Source: Acanthamoeba sp. SK_2022b (lineage: Eukaryota > Discosea > Longamoebia > Acanthamoebidae). From it: a stretch of DNA of 64,000 nt. The notes under the pieces were generated by a model that was given only the letters and a program-made list of their open reading frames with translations, had not been told where the DNA came from and searched no databases. The position numbers and the translations under genes are program-made. Shown here in pieces: positions 23,136-35,622 of the stretch. Each line of letters opens with the position of its first letter. Position 1 is the first letter of the stretch. The stretch spans positions 1 to 64,000 of the forward strand of contig JANDJZ010000070.1 of the NCBI GenBank assembly GCA_027943245.1. Reading direction: 5' to 3'.

Positions 23136-26100
23136 ATGGCGGAAACAACTGACCCTGCTGGGTGAGTGACCCCCCCGCTTCGTGAGTCACTTTGGTCTGG
23201 GGGTGGCATGGTAACAACTGGGTGCAGGTTGGTGGCGGTGCTGCGAACAGAAGGGAAGAATACACCTAAGCCCCTTTGCTTCAACCTCAAGAACCAGCTC
23301 AAGGTACTCTTGCACACTGTCAACCCACCCTCCTTCATTTTTCTATTCTTTATGGTGTTTTCCTCTTTTTTTTAAGGGGGGGGCTGGCCGCTGTAACTTT
23401 TTGTGCGTGTAGGATGAAGCTTTTGCACGCGCGTTTGCGGAGGAGGGCGGCATGGTCGCACTCATGGGCGTCGCCACGCAGGCCACTGGTAACGTACAAA
23501 CGTACGCCCTCATCGCTCTACGAGTTGCCATCTCCCACACCTCAGGTGACGTACCCTCTTTCGCCCTAGCTTCTCCTTCCGCTTCCGCTTATGTCTTTCG
23601 TTGACTTGAATGAGGGCACAGGTGCCGAGGGGGTACTACAGAAGGAGGAGCTGCTCGAGCAGCTCGTCGAGCTCCTGGGCTCGCCCCTGCTTCCTGTTGC
23701 CAAGTACGGCAGCTTGTTTGTTACTTCACTGTGAAGTGCGACCTCCCGAGTAGTGGAGCTCACTCCATCTGAGCAAATTCAGACAGGTGGCAGAGATTCT
23801 CAGCGTACTGAGTTGCAGCGCGGCGTCATCGTGGCGGCGGATTCACCAGGTTCGGTCGTCACCTGCCCCTCAATACGGCTCTGGTCGCTGTCCATTATTG
23901 ATACATTCTTGTACTGTGCGCAGGCCGCAAAGACCAACGCCAAAGCCAAGGGCAAGCAGCCCTACGCCAGCCTCATTCAATGCATTGCAGCAAACGACTT
24001 GGACTTGCAGGTGAATGCGATCGCGCTCATGAACAACCTGCTGAGCGCCGCGCCCGAGAGAATGCGCAAGTTTCTCAATGTTTGGCGGGACCTTGGCGCA
24101 GAGGACAAACTAAAGGTATGGCTACGCCTATGAGCGACAATCAACGCTGGGCAGACGTATGCTGACCGTTTCTTTGTGTGAATAATGGCTAGGCCGTGGC
24201 GCAAACGACCAAGTACGACGCCCTCATCTCGCAGATACAGCAGTATCAAAGGAAGCTTCTGGCAGTGTTCCCCGAAGCGGCGCACATCATCGACGACCCG
24301 TCGCTGCAGTCCTCGCCTGCACCCACCGCCATGTCACGAACGCGCAAGGGCACTATCACCATCGCCAAGAAAGTGGCCGCTGTGGGCACGCTTAGAAAGC
24401 GAGACAAGGAGGGCGATTCAAAGGCGAACAAAAAGGAGCACGAGAAGGATTATGATCACAGCGCCGAGACTACACCCGAGCCTGTAAAAGCCAAGCCCGA
24501 AGAGGAAGAGGAGAAGGGGAATGCTGTTTCTGGCGTGGAGGAGCAGAGCGACGAGGCCTCAAAAGAAAAGGATAAGCAGAAGAAGAAGCTTAAGGACAAG
24601 CTCAAAGCAAAGAAGCAGCGTGAAGCGGACGCTGAGCAGAGCTACCAGAAGGCCAGCATCGAAGAGAAGCTGCAAGCCTACGAGAGCCAGCAGCCCCTCA
24701 TCAGGTGAGCTCTGCTTGATCCCAAGCTCTCGCCTCGCTCAACGCGTACTGACAGCGCTTGCGTCCGCACATACGTGTAGGCTACTTAAGTATGAACTGA
24801 AGCGACAGGAAGTGGCCATCAACGAGGCTCTCGCGCAGGGTGCCCACATCAACGCACGTACGCGACCCTCTGTTTCAGTGCTGCCACGCAAGCGTGCTAA
24901 AGAATTCCGTTCCGTTCTGTTTCGCTCTTCTTGGCTCAGATGCGCCTTTGAAGCGGTACGTGGAGAGAGTAGACGAGATGTCCGTTGAGATGCCGGTGGA
25001 GCTCTCTTCGCTACTCACCCCAAACAAAAGTAAGAGCCCTTCTCCACGCGTGCACCAGACGCTTGCGGGTTCGTTGCGCTGACCACGCCTGACCACTCTT
25101 TCTCTGTTCCCCCGCGTCTTTCATCCTTTGTGATGACAGATTCTTCTCTCGATGAGGTAAAGATGATGCGCGAGAAGGTACTGCAGTTGTGTTAGTGTGG
25201 GCTGCCATTTTGTAAGGCACTATAAGATATTCATTGACGTTGCCCTTCAGATGGAATCGCTGGCAGGCCAAGTGGAAAAGCTGAAGGAAGTTGGCAAGGC
25301 GCTGGTAAACAAGAAGGAATCCGAAATACAGGTCCTGAAGAAGGAGATAGCCGAACTGATCGAGGACAAGAACGTATGCAGGTCGCCATCGCTATGTGGT
25401 CCCTCCGACAATTAACTTGATGGTGTTTGCTTCATGGATGATGCACAGCATCACAAGAAGGAGCTTGAAGGGTTACGACGGGAGCTGCAGCGCAAAGAGG
25501 AAATGGCTGAGCACGCGGAAGAGCGGAGCAAGAGGGAGAGCCTCGCCCTCGAGGCCAAGCTGAGTCACAAGGACGCACCGAGCCTCCTCCCTGCTCCCGC
25601 GGCGTCTCCCTCTGCTCTTGCTTCGTCCTCCTCAGCCGTTGTGGCCAAAGGCATGCTCTCCTTTCCTCTTTTTGTCTCCTTTACTACCTGCGCTGACCGA
25701 CACCTGATCGCAGAGACGGAAGATCTGCGAGGCGAGGTAGAGCGACTGAAGCGGGCGCTGGGGGAGGCGCGGACAGAGAACGACACTCTTAAGAAGGCTG
25801 AGAAGCAGCGCGCCGCCGACGCTGCTCTTCTCGTCAAAGGTGCTTAGTCTTCCCTTGAAGCGCTTAGAAGAAGAAACCAGCAACAATCAGATCTAACCAC
25901 TCATGTTGTGAAATACTAGAGATGAAGGCCGAGGCAAAGCACTATGCCTCCACCTCTGAAATGATCGATGACTTCCAATCAATGAAAGAGCAGGTGCCTG
26001 CGTGCATTCCTACCGCCTTTCTGCACTCACCACTGCTCACACAATGGCCATTCTACGTGAACACTTATGTGTACAGGTTATAAAGCTACAGCTGCTCAAG

Positions 26101-27957
26101 GAACAGGTCATCAAGGAAATGCGACAGATCAAAAAGACCGCCTTCGTGGGCTTCCCCGAAGGTAAGAAGGCACCTCCTCGCCACGTGATCCTTGTCAGCT
26201 TACACCAGTCTCTCTTTCTGAACAACGACAGTCGGCGAGAAGCTGGGCGGCATTGATGGATTGGAGATGAAGCAGATCCAAGAGGAGCTGGAGCGAGAGC
26301 GGAAGGAAAAGGAGGCCGCTCAGGCCGAAGTCCTGCTCCTCAAAACTAAGATCTCTGAGATTGGGTTCGCATATTTCCTCTTGCTCCCTTAAGTGTATGC
26401 CATGGCCCTTTTTTACCGTGGTGGCATGCTGACGCTCCTCCAAACGATACGCTATAGCTCACCGGAAGAGGTGGAGGAACTCCGCAAGCGAAACGCGGAG
26501 CTGGTGCAGACGAACCAGAAGGTGACCAAGGAGAATACTGCCCTGCGTGTGTCCATGCTCGAGGTGCTCATTCTCCTCCATTTGCCACATTGTACAGCTC
26601 AATTTTCTCACACCGCACATTTTCTGGGTCGCAGGCGAGGATGAAGAGTAAGCAAGACGTCAAGCAGGCTCCGGCCAAGAGCAATGAGGTGATATAAGCC
26701 TCCCTCTCTTTCGCAACCACGGTAGCGGAACGCGCTTGTCTTACCACCAGTTCTTCGTCGCGGGTAGGATGTGGAAAGGCTCGAGACCGAATTGGCGCAC
26801 AAGGACCGCGAGGTTGAAGAGGAAAAAGCGGGCAAGGAGAAGGCCCTCACGCAGCTCAAAACGATGATGAAGGTTCCTGCGAGATCGCACCCGCCTTCGT
26901 ACGCGCCAGAGTAAGCCTGACCATGGTATACCAGGTGATGAAGGTGCTCAAGGCCAAGTACGACACCGAGCTGGAGACGAAAAAGCAGACTGAGGCCGAG
27001 ATGGCCACGCTTCGGGAGCGACTGGCGCAGCGGGAGGCCGACCAGCAGCAGCAGCCGACGAGCAAAGAAGACAAGAAGAAGAAAAAGAGCCCCAGCGAAG
27101 TCGAGGACGACAACGAAAACTTGAAGCGGTATATATCCTTGTTTCTTCATGGCCAACAACTGGTGTCCCTAACCGCCTTCATGTATTTCACTTAACTCAT
27201 CAGGAAGGTGAAGGAGTTGGAAGAGGAGAAAGCCAAGTGGGCCAAAGAAAGGAGTGAAATAGAGCTGCGCCTTGAGGAGTCCCAGCGGGTGCGCAAGGCT
27301 TGATCAGATTCATGCGTGTTGAGTCTGACCACGCCCATCCGCCTATCTTACTTTCTCACACGCGCAATCCAGAACGAGTACACGAGCACCAACGCTGCGT
27401 TCTCGCTGAATGAACACGTTCGCATCGCTTCTCGCTGATTGGTAAGCGTGCGCCCAACTGTCAATGCTAACAGTCGTCGCACGCCAGGTGGAGAAGCTGG
27501 AAGCCGAACTCAATGAACTCCGAGCGGAGCGACAGGAGACCACGCTCCAAGACAAGGGTGCGTCGTTATTTACTCCACTCTTTTGATAACTCGGGCCAGG
27601 GCGAGTTCTTGATAGATATGCTGGTGTGCATGCACTGGTCCAGTCGCACGACTGGAGAAGGAGAAGAAGGATCTGCAGGACCAGTTTGGCCAAGAGCTCC
27701 ACGAACTACGTGGCCAGACCGCTTCACTCTACGAGGTACCGCCCATGCACCCGTATACCACCAGACACCTCCTTTGCCCAAACGCCAACACAACACAACA
27801 CAACAACTAGGCGGACATCCGTAAGTTGAAGGACGAGGTATCGAGACTACAGCGGGAGAAACAGATGGCGTGCCAGCTGTTGGTATCGTCCAACGATAAG
27901 CTCAAGAAGATGGAGGTCCTCCTCGACACATTCAAGAAGGACGCCACCAAATCGTGA
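23136..27957 (+). CDS. ARM-domain (ELMO-like) and long coiled-coil protein
   Basis: A gene of perhaps twenty small exons. The N-terminal part is an armadillo-like helical region: LKDEAFARAFAEEGGMVALM, ATGNVQTYALIALRVAIS, ELLEQLVELLGSPLLPVAK, LQVNAIALMNNLLSAAPERM. This resembles the helical repeats at the start of ELMO and of diaphanous-type formins, which bind Rho-family or Arl GTPases. A Lys/Glu-rich linker follows (about 24340-24640). The C-terminal half is almost wholly heptad coiled coil, ending ADIRKLKDEVSRLQREKQ ... LLVSSNDKLKKMEVLLDTF. No FH2, PH or ELMO core domain is seen, so it is not a canonical ELMO or formin. It may scaffold GTPase signalling to the cytoskeleton. Start chosen at the first Met, with a short first exon joined through a GTGAGT donor; the exon list in 25100-27800 is approximate. 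Confidence 0.7.
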
Positions 27958-28198
27958 CACCGCACGCCGACGCACTTGACCAAGGATCATGCCAAGAGGT
28001 CCTTTTGTTGAGGGCACCACACAGCAAAGCGTTGCTTCAGGTTGTTACCAGGCACCTTCTTGTCTTGTCGACGTTCCTTCAGGAAGCAAAGAAAGAAGCA
28101 AGAAATTATTCCTTTCCGCGAAGAAGGGAGCGTCCGTTCTTCCTGAACCACAGAAGGCAGACACGCTCGACAGTCCCACCACTACACTTTCAACCACC

Positions 28199-31100
28199 AT
28201 GATGTTCGGCAGCAGCGCCCAGTTCTTGTACGACGTGCCCTTCTCCTCGGACGAGGAAGAGGACGACTACCAAGAGGAGGGCGAAGAAGGCTCGTTCGGC
28301 AATGAGCAACGGGCCCTCTCGGAAAAGAAGGGAAAGCAAAAGGACGAGGGTGGCGACTACTATCACACTGACGAGCTCTTGGCCCGTAGCCTTCAGTACG
28401 GCGACGGCGACACTCTGCAGGGCGGTGCACCAGTCACCGAAAAGGTGGCTCTTGCTGCCTATCTCGCCCCCAAGCGCCCACAGGTTTGGCACGCCTTCCT
28501 TTATTTTTTCTGCCCTGAAACTGTTTTTATTTATATTTATAAAAATACCAAAAAAAATAAATAAAGAAGGCCTAAACATGGGCCTACAACTTCTTTGTTT
28601 TGTAGCAGGAGAACAAACCCCAGGCGGAGAAGAAAAAGAAAGACCATGCCGACGTGCGCAAGCGAGAAGCGGAGAGCCTGCGGGCCAAGTTCGGGGACCT
28701 TTTCTCGGTCGTTTCTTCGGCCGCTCCTGTGTCATCAGCTGCTCTCTCTTCAGCGAAACCTAGCAAGCCCGGCCGACGCTCGCGCTCTACATCCCACACT
28801 CCACACAGCGGCAAACATCCGCAGGCCTCCACACACGACGAGTTTGTGGAGGAATGGGCCCTCCGTCTTCTTGCGGGTGTCGGTGCGTCTTCCTTGCTCG
28901 CTCGCTCGCTCGCTAGCTTGCGACCGCAAGCTGACGCGATGCGTGCTATCGCAGAGCTGTTGGACATTGACTTCAAACTGCCGCGGGCCTACCCGTCGGC
29001 GCCGGTGGAGGTGACCGCTCGACTCAGCCTCCACGAGAAGGACGAAGGAGGCGGCAAGAAGAAGATCAAGGCCAAGGGCAAGGAAAAGGCGGGCGAGTCT
29101 ACCGCGCTGGGCCCTGAAGAAGACGATGAGGCGCACGTGTTCGCTGAGGAGGCCAAGCAAGCGCAAGACCTGGCCCAGCGCAACGACGATTCCATCGACC
29201 GTGCCCTCTACGACAGCTCCATTACCACCCTTCTCCAGGAACAGGCCAGCAAAGGAGCCAAGGTCCAAGTTCTCGCGGAGATCGCGCGCCAGTGGTAAGT
29301 ATCGTCCACCACACACATACGCACGCAAAGCATTATTATTGTTGGCTCTCAGAGACGCAGCTGATCCACGTTTCGCCTGGTGCACAGGCTGGAGCTGTAC
29401 GAGGCGCGCCTGACCGAGCTAAAGCGCCAGAAGGAAGAGGCAGCGCGACGAAAGGCGAAGGCTGAGGAGAGCGCACGCAACGCCCTCCTTGACCTCAGGA
29501 AACGTACGTGCCACACTACCACCACTATGGGCCGTCCACTGCGTCGGCATGGAACGCCTCACCCTGGGCGGCGTGCTGATCGTTTTGCACCGGTTGCAGC
29601 GGCGCCTGAGGTGACCAACTTCCAGGCGTGGCTGATGCGCCTGGGCCTCAAGAAGCAGGAGAAGCCCCAGTACATCGAGACCGTCGACAACGAGGAGGTC
29701 TTTGAGCGCAAGCTCGCCAAGCGAAAGCGGACCATGGGTACCCACCAACCCACGGAGGGAGTCGTCCCGAGCCCACACGTGCACCATCACTTGCGCTTTC
29801 TTTTCGCGGTTCTCACCGGAGCATTTCTATGCGCGTAGGAAAAACGCGCAAGGTAGAGAAGCTATGGACGCTGTGCATCAAGGTGCGTTCTCTTTGTTGC
29901 TGAGGCCCAATCTGTGTGGTCTAGCGCGACTTACATCTTTCTTGAGTAGGCCATGGGCGACTCGCTTTTGCGGTACGAGTCGCTGGAGGGCTTCCCGTTG
30001 CAGCTGCGAAAAGAGGTGCTGGACTACCTCGTGCTGGAGCTGCGACTGCTGTACGAGGAGCACCTGCAGATCATTCTCGATGAGGAGTTCGATGTGCTCG
30101 ACTTCTCGGGCCTGGCTAAGTTCAAGCACGAGCACCTCAAGATTGTCGGCGAAAAATGCCCGCGGCTCAAGGAGGTCAACCTGAGCGGCGCCGTCAAGCT
30201 CCAGCCCTCTGGCTTCGTCGACGGCCTATCCAAATGTCATCAGGCGAGTCCACCACTCACGCAATTTCTTCATTGTGTTTTTCTTTAGCTCTTCAGCCAC
30301 GGTTGGCAGCAGGACTGACCTTCTTGCTTGTGCAGTTGTCGAAGCTGATCGTCGACCATTGCACGTTGGTGAATGACGACGCCATGACATCCGTCGTCGA
30401 GGGTTGCCCCCTGCTGACAGTTTTCTCGGCTAGGGGCTGTACTGCGCTCACGCACTGTACCCTCTACCTCCTGGGTACGACGTGCCATGCTCGGTTTGTC
30501 CTGTCCCCGGAGGCCAACTCACCTAAATTGGACTGCTCGCGTGTGAACGATTTCCAGGTCGCCGCTGCAGCGACTTGTCGGTAGTGGTCGTCTCTGGCTG
30601 CACCAAGATCGGACTCGAGGGCATCGTCAACCTCGTTCGCATGGCCAAGCGGCTGCAGGTGGGATCCCATTTCGCCTCCTTTCGGTCCTGTCACCCCAAC
30701 CTCATCGGTGGTTGTCGTGTCTCTTTGGTGGTGTCAGGTTCTTGATGCAGCCGAGGTTGGAAATAATCACGCCACTCTCAGCCGCCACTACGTCGAACCC
30801 AATCGGTGCGGTCCTCGCCCAAGCCTCCAATCGCGCCGGCCCTTTATTTTCTCACACCCTCGCCCCTTCAGATTGTCGAACCAGTGGCTGAACTCAGTCA
30901 ACTTGGATCGCTGCAGGCTGGTCACCAATGGCTTCCTTCGCGGTACACGGCAGAGCTTTCTTGCTTTGCGCGCGACTCGCTTCAGCTAAACGGCGCACGT
31001 ACCAACTGGACCGTGGTGTGCAGAGCTGTTCGGGCCGTTGCCTGGCCAGGTGTGCCCCAACCTGGCCGCAATCTCGCTGCGCGACTGTCCGCTCATCACT

Positions 31101-32434
31101 GCTGGCGCTTTCGAGCAGGTCACTGCCGCCTGTCCTTTAAGCGTCGCGGTTGCTTTGTCACTCGTGTGTTCATCGATTGACGCGTAACCTTTGCGGCTCG
31201 CAGGTGCTCTTGCCGCTGTGTCCCAACCTGCGTGCGCTCCACTATTCAGTGCCGAAGAAGGCCAAAGGAGTGTCCGTGGTCAACCTGAACGGCCTCTCCT
31301 TCCTCAGCGGCTGCACCTACGCCTTCCCCATCCGTGGCGCCAAGATGCCCGTCCTCCTCCAGCAGATCCACAATAGCCTGGCCAACAACGCTTCCGCCGT
31401 GGTAGGTCCTTTACTTTTTGCTTTTTGCGCTAACTGTGTCATTTACTTTATTTATCTTAGTGTTAACCTTTGGTTCTTTTTTTTATTCGTGAAAAAAGAC
31501 CAACGGTGCCGCGGCGGCCCGCTCGCCCATTGGCCAGGCCGAGGTGCGGAGGCTCGTCCCGAGCCCGATGCAGTTCCTCAGGTCGTCCAAGCGGTTCGAA
31601 GCCAACGTACTGGCCCGGCAGGCGATGCGCAACATCCAGTCCCTCACGATGGCGTCGTGCGGCTTCGCGGACGCTAACAACTTCCTCGAGTTGATCATTT
31701 CGCTGCCGGCCCTACGGTTCCTCGACGTGAGCAACAGCGCTGTAGGTCTGAGGAATTTGCTGCTCTTGTGCTACTACTTCCTTCCCCACCTCGAGACGCT
31801 CATCTTCAAGCGAGATGCCGATCAAGCTCAAACAGCCGTGATTGACGACTTCTTTGGCTTTGATCTATTTGGAGACGACTCCGACACGACGCCCTCCTCG
31901 AGGAAGAGGATCCTGACCGATCGCTTCGCGCTCAGAGAGAGTCAGGTCAAGGCCAAGCTCCTTCTCGACATGCAGAAGGACCTGCGACTTGTGGCACAGC
32001 AAGGCGACAAAACCGACAGCGTGGTCAAGCGGAAGCTGTGGATCGTTCAGCACATTGACGACAACGACAAGCGATATGCGCCTCGCCTCCACACCCTCAA
32101 CGTGTCGGGCCACACCTTTGGGGGCGGTACCTCTCCCTCCTCCTCCTCCTGAGCACTCGCCTCTTGCCTCGCCGCTCAGCAGCAGACTGACCGGTTTCTT
32201 TTCGCAGGCGAGGATTTTGCGGATCTCATCTCGAATCGGTGTCCCGAGCTGCGGACGTTGGGTTTGGCCAACGTGAACGGAATCGGGGAGCGTACGCTGC
32301 TGCACCTGCTGGATCAATGCGTCAACCTGCAGGAGCTAGACATCTACAACTTACGGCCTCTTGCCGACCACACCGTCACGTCTCTCCGCAGCAAGAAACC
32401 ATCCCTCGCAATTAACCGCTGGGGTAAAAGCTGA
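28199..32434 (+). CDS. Leucine-rich-repeat protein, AMN1/Rad7-like repeats
   Basis: The N-terminal third is acidic then charged (SSDEEEDDYQEEGEE; KKKIKAKGKEKAGE), with a coiled-coil stretch (RLTELKRQKEEAARRKAKAE). The second half carries cysteine-type LRRs like those of F-box/LRR, AMN1 and Rad7 proteins: LKIVGEKCPRLKEVNLSGAV, LSKLIVDHCTLVNDDAM, VVEGCPLLTVFSARGC, LVRMAKRLQV, FLEQIISLP-type repeats, and the last exon FADLISNRCPELRTLGLANV ... LLHLLDQCVNLQELDIYNL. No F-box was recognised. A role as substrate receptor or scaffold is inferred from repeat type only. The segment WLMRLGLKKQEKPQYIE precedes the repeats and is unfamiliar. Introns are frequent; the 30500-31200 region is hard to splice with certainty. 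Confidence 0.7.
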
Positions 32435-32501
32435 TCGCCGTTGTAAGCCAAGCAAAAAGTGGAATCATCCTAACATGGGTTCTGCTGTTAATTTGAAGAA
32501 C

Positions 32502-34134
32502 TTAGTCCTTAGCGTCGGTGATGCCCTCGTTGGAGATCTGATAGACGCACTCAGTCTGGGGAAGGTGAAGGTGAAGGTAAGATTCGTTCTTCCAGGCTAC
32601 TGCCAATTTAACTGGTGTCAGGGGCAGGGCACCTCCGGCAGGCACGGCGAGTCGTAGATTTTGCAGATGCGCTGTTCACCTCTGCCCTTCCTCAACGATA
32701 GACGGGTGGTCGAGGCGTGAGCAAGCACGTGCCCGCCAATGGGCTTTTTGGCGTCTGCACAGAGAAGGGTGCCTAACGTTAGCCTTGACTGGTCTGAAGG
32801 GTAGTGAGAGGGAGGACTGTACCGGCCACGAACATGGCTCCACCTCCTGGATCAGCAGTCACCTGGTTGGTAATGAAGACGGCAACGTTGAACTCTTCTG
32901 CGATCTTCTGTAGCTTGCTCATCATACGACCAAGCTTTTGTTGCCTCTCGGCCAGCTCTCCTCTACCGGAGTAGTCCACGCGGAACAACGCTGTCACCGA
33001 GTCCACAATCTGTTGTGACCAAAGATGAGGATTTGCGGAAGGCGTTCAGCAGAGGAAGCTAGAGGCGGTCTATCTCTACTGCGGGTGCCTTACCAGGAGG
33101 CGGTACTGATCTTCGACCATCTTCGCAGCTATTTGGACGATAAGGTCCAGCTGATGCTCGTGCGTGAAGGCTCGGGCGTACACTATGCGCAGATCTGAGT
33201 TATTATTTTTCACGTGGCTGTGGCGAGGGGCCCGTGTCAAGGTAGCGTACCGATGTTGTCGAGCGCAGCCATGGGGTCCAACCCGAACCGTTCGGCGATG
33301 GGCTTGATCCTTTCGGGACGAAAGGTGCTGCGTACGATCAGGTGACTGTTAGCGCTGTGACTATCGAGGACGGAGCAGCCGAAGCCCACTTACCCCTCGG
33401 TGTCGATATAGGCCACCTTGCCGTTGCCTCCGTTCATGTTCAATGGCAGCTGAGTAGTGACGCACAGTGTGTGGCATAGCTGGGTCTTGCCGGTCCGGAA
33501 CTCGCCTGTGATCCACCATCAGTAAGCGTAAATCCTTGGCTCGCAAGTAGTAGTAGTAGCTCGGGTGTACCAAAGACTTCAGTGATCGACATGGTTTCAA
33601 TGCCGCCCCCGAGCAGTTGGTCAAGAGCAGTACAGCCCATGGTGACTTTAATCACGTCCTTCCTCTTGTTGAGCATCTCTGACCCTGTCATGAAGCTAGC
33701 AAAGTGAAGCTTGCCCGCCGCTTCGAGGATCTTATCAACCTTGGCCTCCGATATGCCCTTTATCGCCAGCAGATTCTATGACATAGTCGTCCAGTCAGCG
33801 CTGTAGAGTGTTTGTACATGACTGCAAACCGAGGAAGCTCACCTTTCTCGTGTTCATTAGCAGACTGGCTACGGTGTGGCATCCCCCGGCCTTGAGCTTC
33901 TTGATATCGGCTACGTTGACGCCGAGGTCTTGCAGCTTCTCGATCTCTTGGTAGCCGGAGACTTGTTCGATGCCTGCTTCCTCTTCATCCTCGACCTCGA
34001 CACCCTCAGCTTCCTTTTCAGCGGCAGCTGCCTGCTCCTTCCTGATCGAGGAGCAGTATCAGTACAACACCAAGTAGAGCAAGACGCGAGAGTGTATGTA
34101 CTGCTTTCTCACAGATCTAGACATCACTCGACGG
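32502..34134 (-). CDS. DMC1: Meiotic recombinase DMC1 (RecA/RAD51 family)
   Basis: ATP-dependent strand-exchange protein of meiosis. Exons give a helix-hairpin-helix N-domain ([18 protein letters not shown] ... [19 protein letters not shown]) and the core. Core motifs in order are [19 protein letters not shown], Walker [41 protein letters not shown], Walker [33 protein letters not shown] and [20 protein letters not shown]. After YDSPCLPE a small last exon (32555-32502) encodes [17 protein letters not shown]. The [18 protein letters not shown] stretch and [10 protein letters not shown] favour DMC1 over RAD51, although YDSPCLPE is RAD51-like. The N-terminal exon is not certain: a tiny first exon near 34134 or one near 34415 could supply the start. 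The latter would lie antisense to the signal-peptide exon of the neighbour. Confidence 0.88.
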
Positions 34135-34383
34135 GCGATTTCGTGCGTCCGGTGGGTGGGTGTGCTGACTGGGAGTGGAGAGAAAACAACAACGGCATGC
34201 TTCCACGCTCGAGAAGAACGCCATGGCCTGTTGTTTGCCTGCGCTTTTGTGCCTGCGTTTGCCCCTCTGGCCTCTGGCCTTAGGCGCCAAGCAGCACCAA
34301 GAAAATCAGCAAAGAAAACATCGTTAAACCAGTTTCTTTGTTGCTGCAAACGAGCGTGCACCTTGTAAGCCCTGGAAGGCGCA

Positions 34384-34472
34384 ATGGATACGTCAACGCT
34401 GCTCGTCATCATCATGGGGCTGAACGTCCTCTGTATGCCTCCCAACCTTCAGTCTGCGTTGCTGTGCCCACG

Positions 34473-34504
<32 letters not shown>

Positions 34505-35505
34505 CTGATTTTGTGTCCTCGCAGTGCTGCTGCCCTGTCGAGCACAGGGGCAATGCGTCCCTGTGTCGGGGCTATCTTTTTGCTCGAATGTGAACTACGC
34601 AGTCAATGCGTCCTCCTTCGCCAACCCTGGCAGCTCGCCCCAGGAGCAGGACCAACTCGTACGTGCATGGTACTTCAAGAACGCGCCGGACCAACTCCAG
34701 ACTCAGGACTGCCTCGAGGCGTGGAAGGCATACCTGTGCTCCTTCTACTTCCCCAAGGTGCGCAGCATTCCACCCGCACCTCCATACAATCGCCTCAGCG
34801 GACGGGTAATGACTTCTTAAATTGGAAGTGTCCTTATTGCCGAGAGGCCAACGGTACCACTCTCCCAGGCCCGGCGTGATGGCGGTCAACGAGCTCACAC
34901 GACGCACTTGTGCTACAGGCATCTGTCGAAGCGCATGTGTTGCGCTGACGGCCCGATGCGCGCATCAGGTGCAGGACTTCATGGCGACGTGCTACGGAGG
35001 CAATCTCTTCGTCAACGACACCGACAACTCCTCCCTATGCACGCCATACTCACTGCCCAGCCTGAGCTCTGAAGCTACATCCGACGCCATCACCTCTTCG
35101 AAGATATCGTCGCCGCGTGTCCCTGAGGACGCGTCGCCTCTGTTCCAGTGCCTGCAGGTACCGCCGGCCTACGCTTCCTTCTGCCAACCCACGTGGTACG
35201 TGGCCAGTGCGCCCAACAACCACACCGACGTGTGGACACGTATGGATAACGTCACCCAACTTCGCTGGAGCACGTTCGCCTCTGGCGGAGTCACTGACGC
35301 CTGCAAGGACTCCCTCCGCCTCTACTTCTGCGCCGAGTACTTCGCGCCCTGCAACGGCCCGTCATCCGTGTCCAACCCGCTCACCGCGGTCCTGCAGCCC
35401 CTATGTGCGCGCCTCCAGAACGACTGTCCCGCCGGCATGGTCCGCAAGGTGTGCAGTTTCAGCCCCTACGCCCCACCGGACCCCAACGAGTGCCTGGCCA
35501 ATTAA
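34384..35505 (+). CDS. Secreted protein with two frizzled-like cysteine-rich domains
   Basis: Exon 1 (34384-34432) and exon 2 (from 34525) join in phase to give a clear signal peptide, MDTSTLLVIIMGLNVLLLLP, cleaved near RAQG. The first Cys-rich unit contains CVPVSGLSFCSNVNYAVN, DCLEAWKAYLCSFYFP and ICRSACVALTARC. The second contains CLQVPPAYASFCQPTWYV, VTDACKDSLRLYFCAEYFAP and PLCARLQNDCP. The Cys spacing (C-x8-C, then C-x7-8-C near F-x-P, then C-x3-C-x7-C) is like the frizzled CRD fold. There is no membrane segment, so the product is predicted to be secreted. The intron between about 34806 and 34919 does not close with a simple GT-AG pair in the right phase; an unusual splice or a sequence error is possible. 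The (AAT)n run at 34470-34501 lies in intron 1. Confidence 0.6.
34470..34501 (+). repeat. (AAT)n microsatellite in intron 1 of the CRD gene
   Basis: About ten AAT triplets sit shortly before the acceptor at 34524. Confidence 0.9.
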
Positions 35506-35622
35506 TTATGTAAAATTACCAAGAATATTTATCTCTTTTCCTGCAAGATTTTATTTTCATCTTCCAGAAAAGAGCGCAAAACGCGACCCTTAATTCAACC
35601 GTTCTTGCAACGACACTAAAGG

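Noticed and set aside
32618..32660. Early stop of the recombinase at 32618
   Set aside because: Reading through the GTGCCC donor gives a shorter tail, but splicing to 32555 recovers the family C-terminus, ending GITDAKD.
32502..34134. RAD51 rather than DMC1
   Set aside because: YDSPCLPE is RAD51-like, but [26 protein letters not shown] and [10 protein letters not shown] match DMC1 better. A gene tree would decide.
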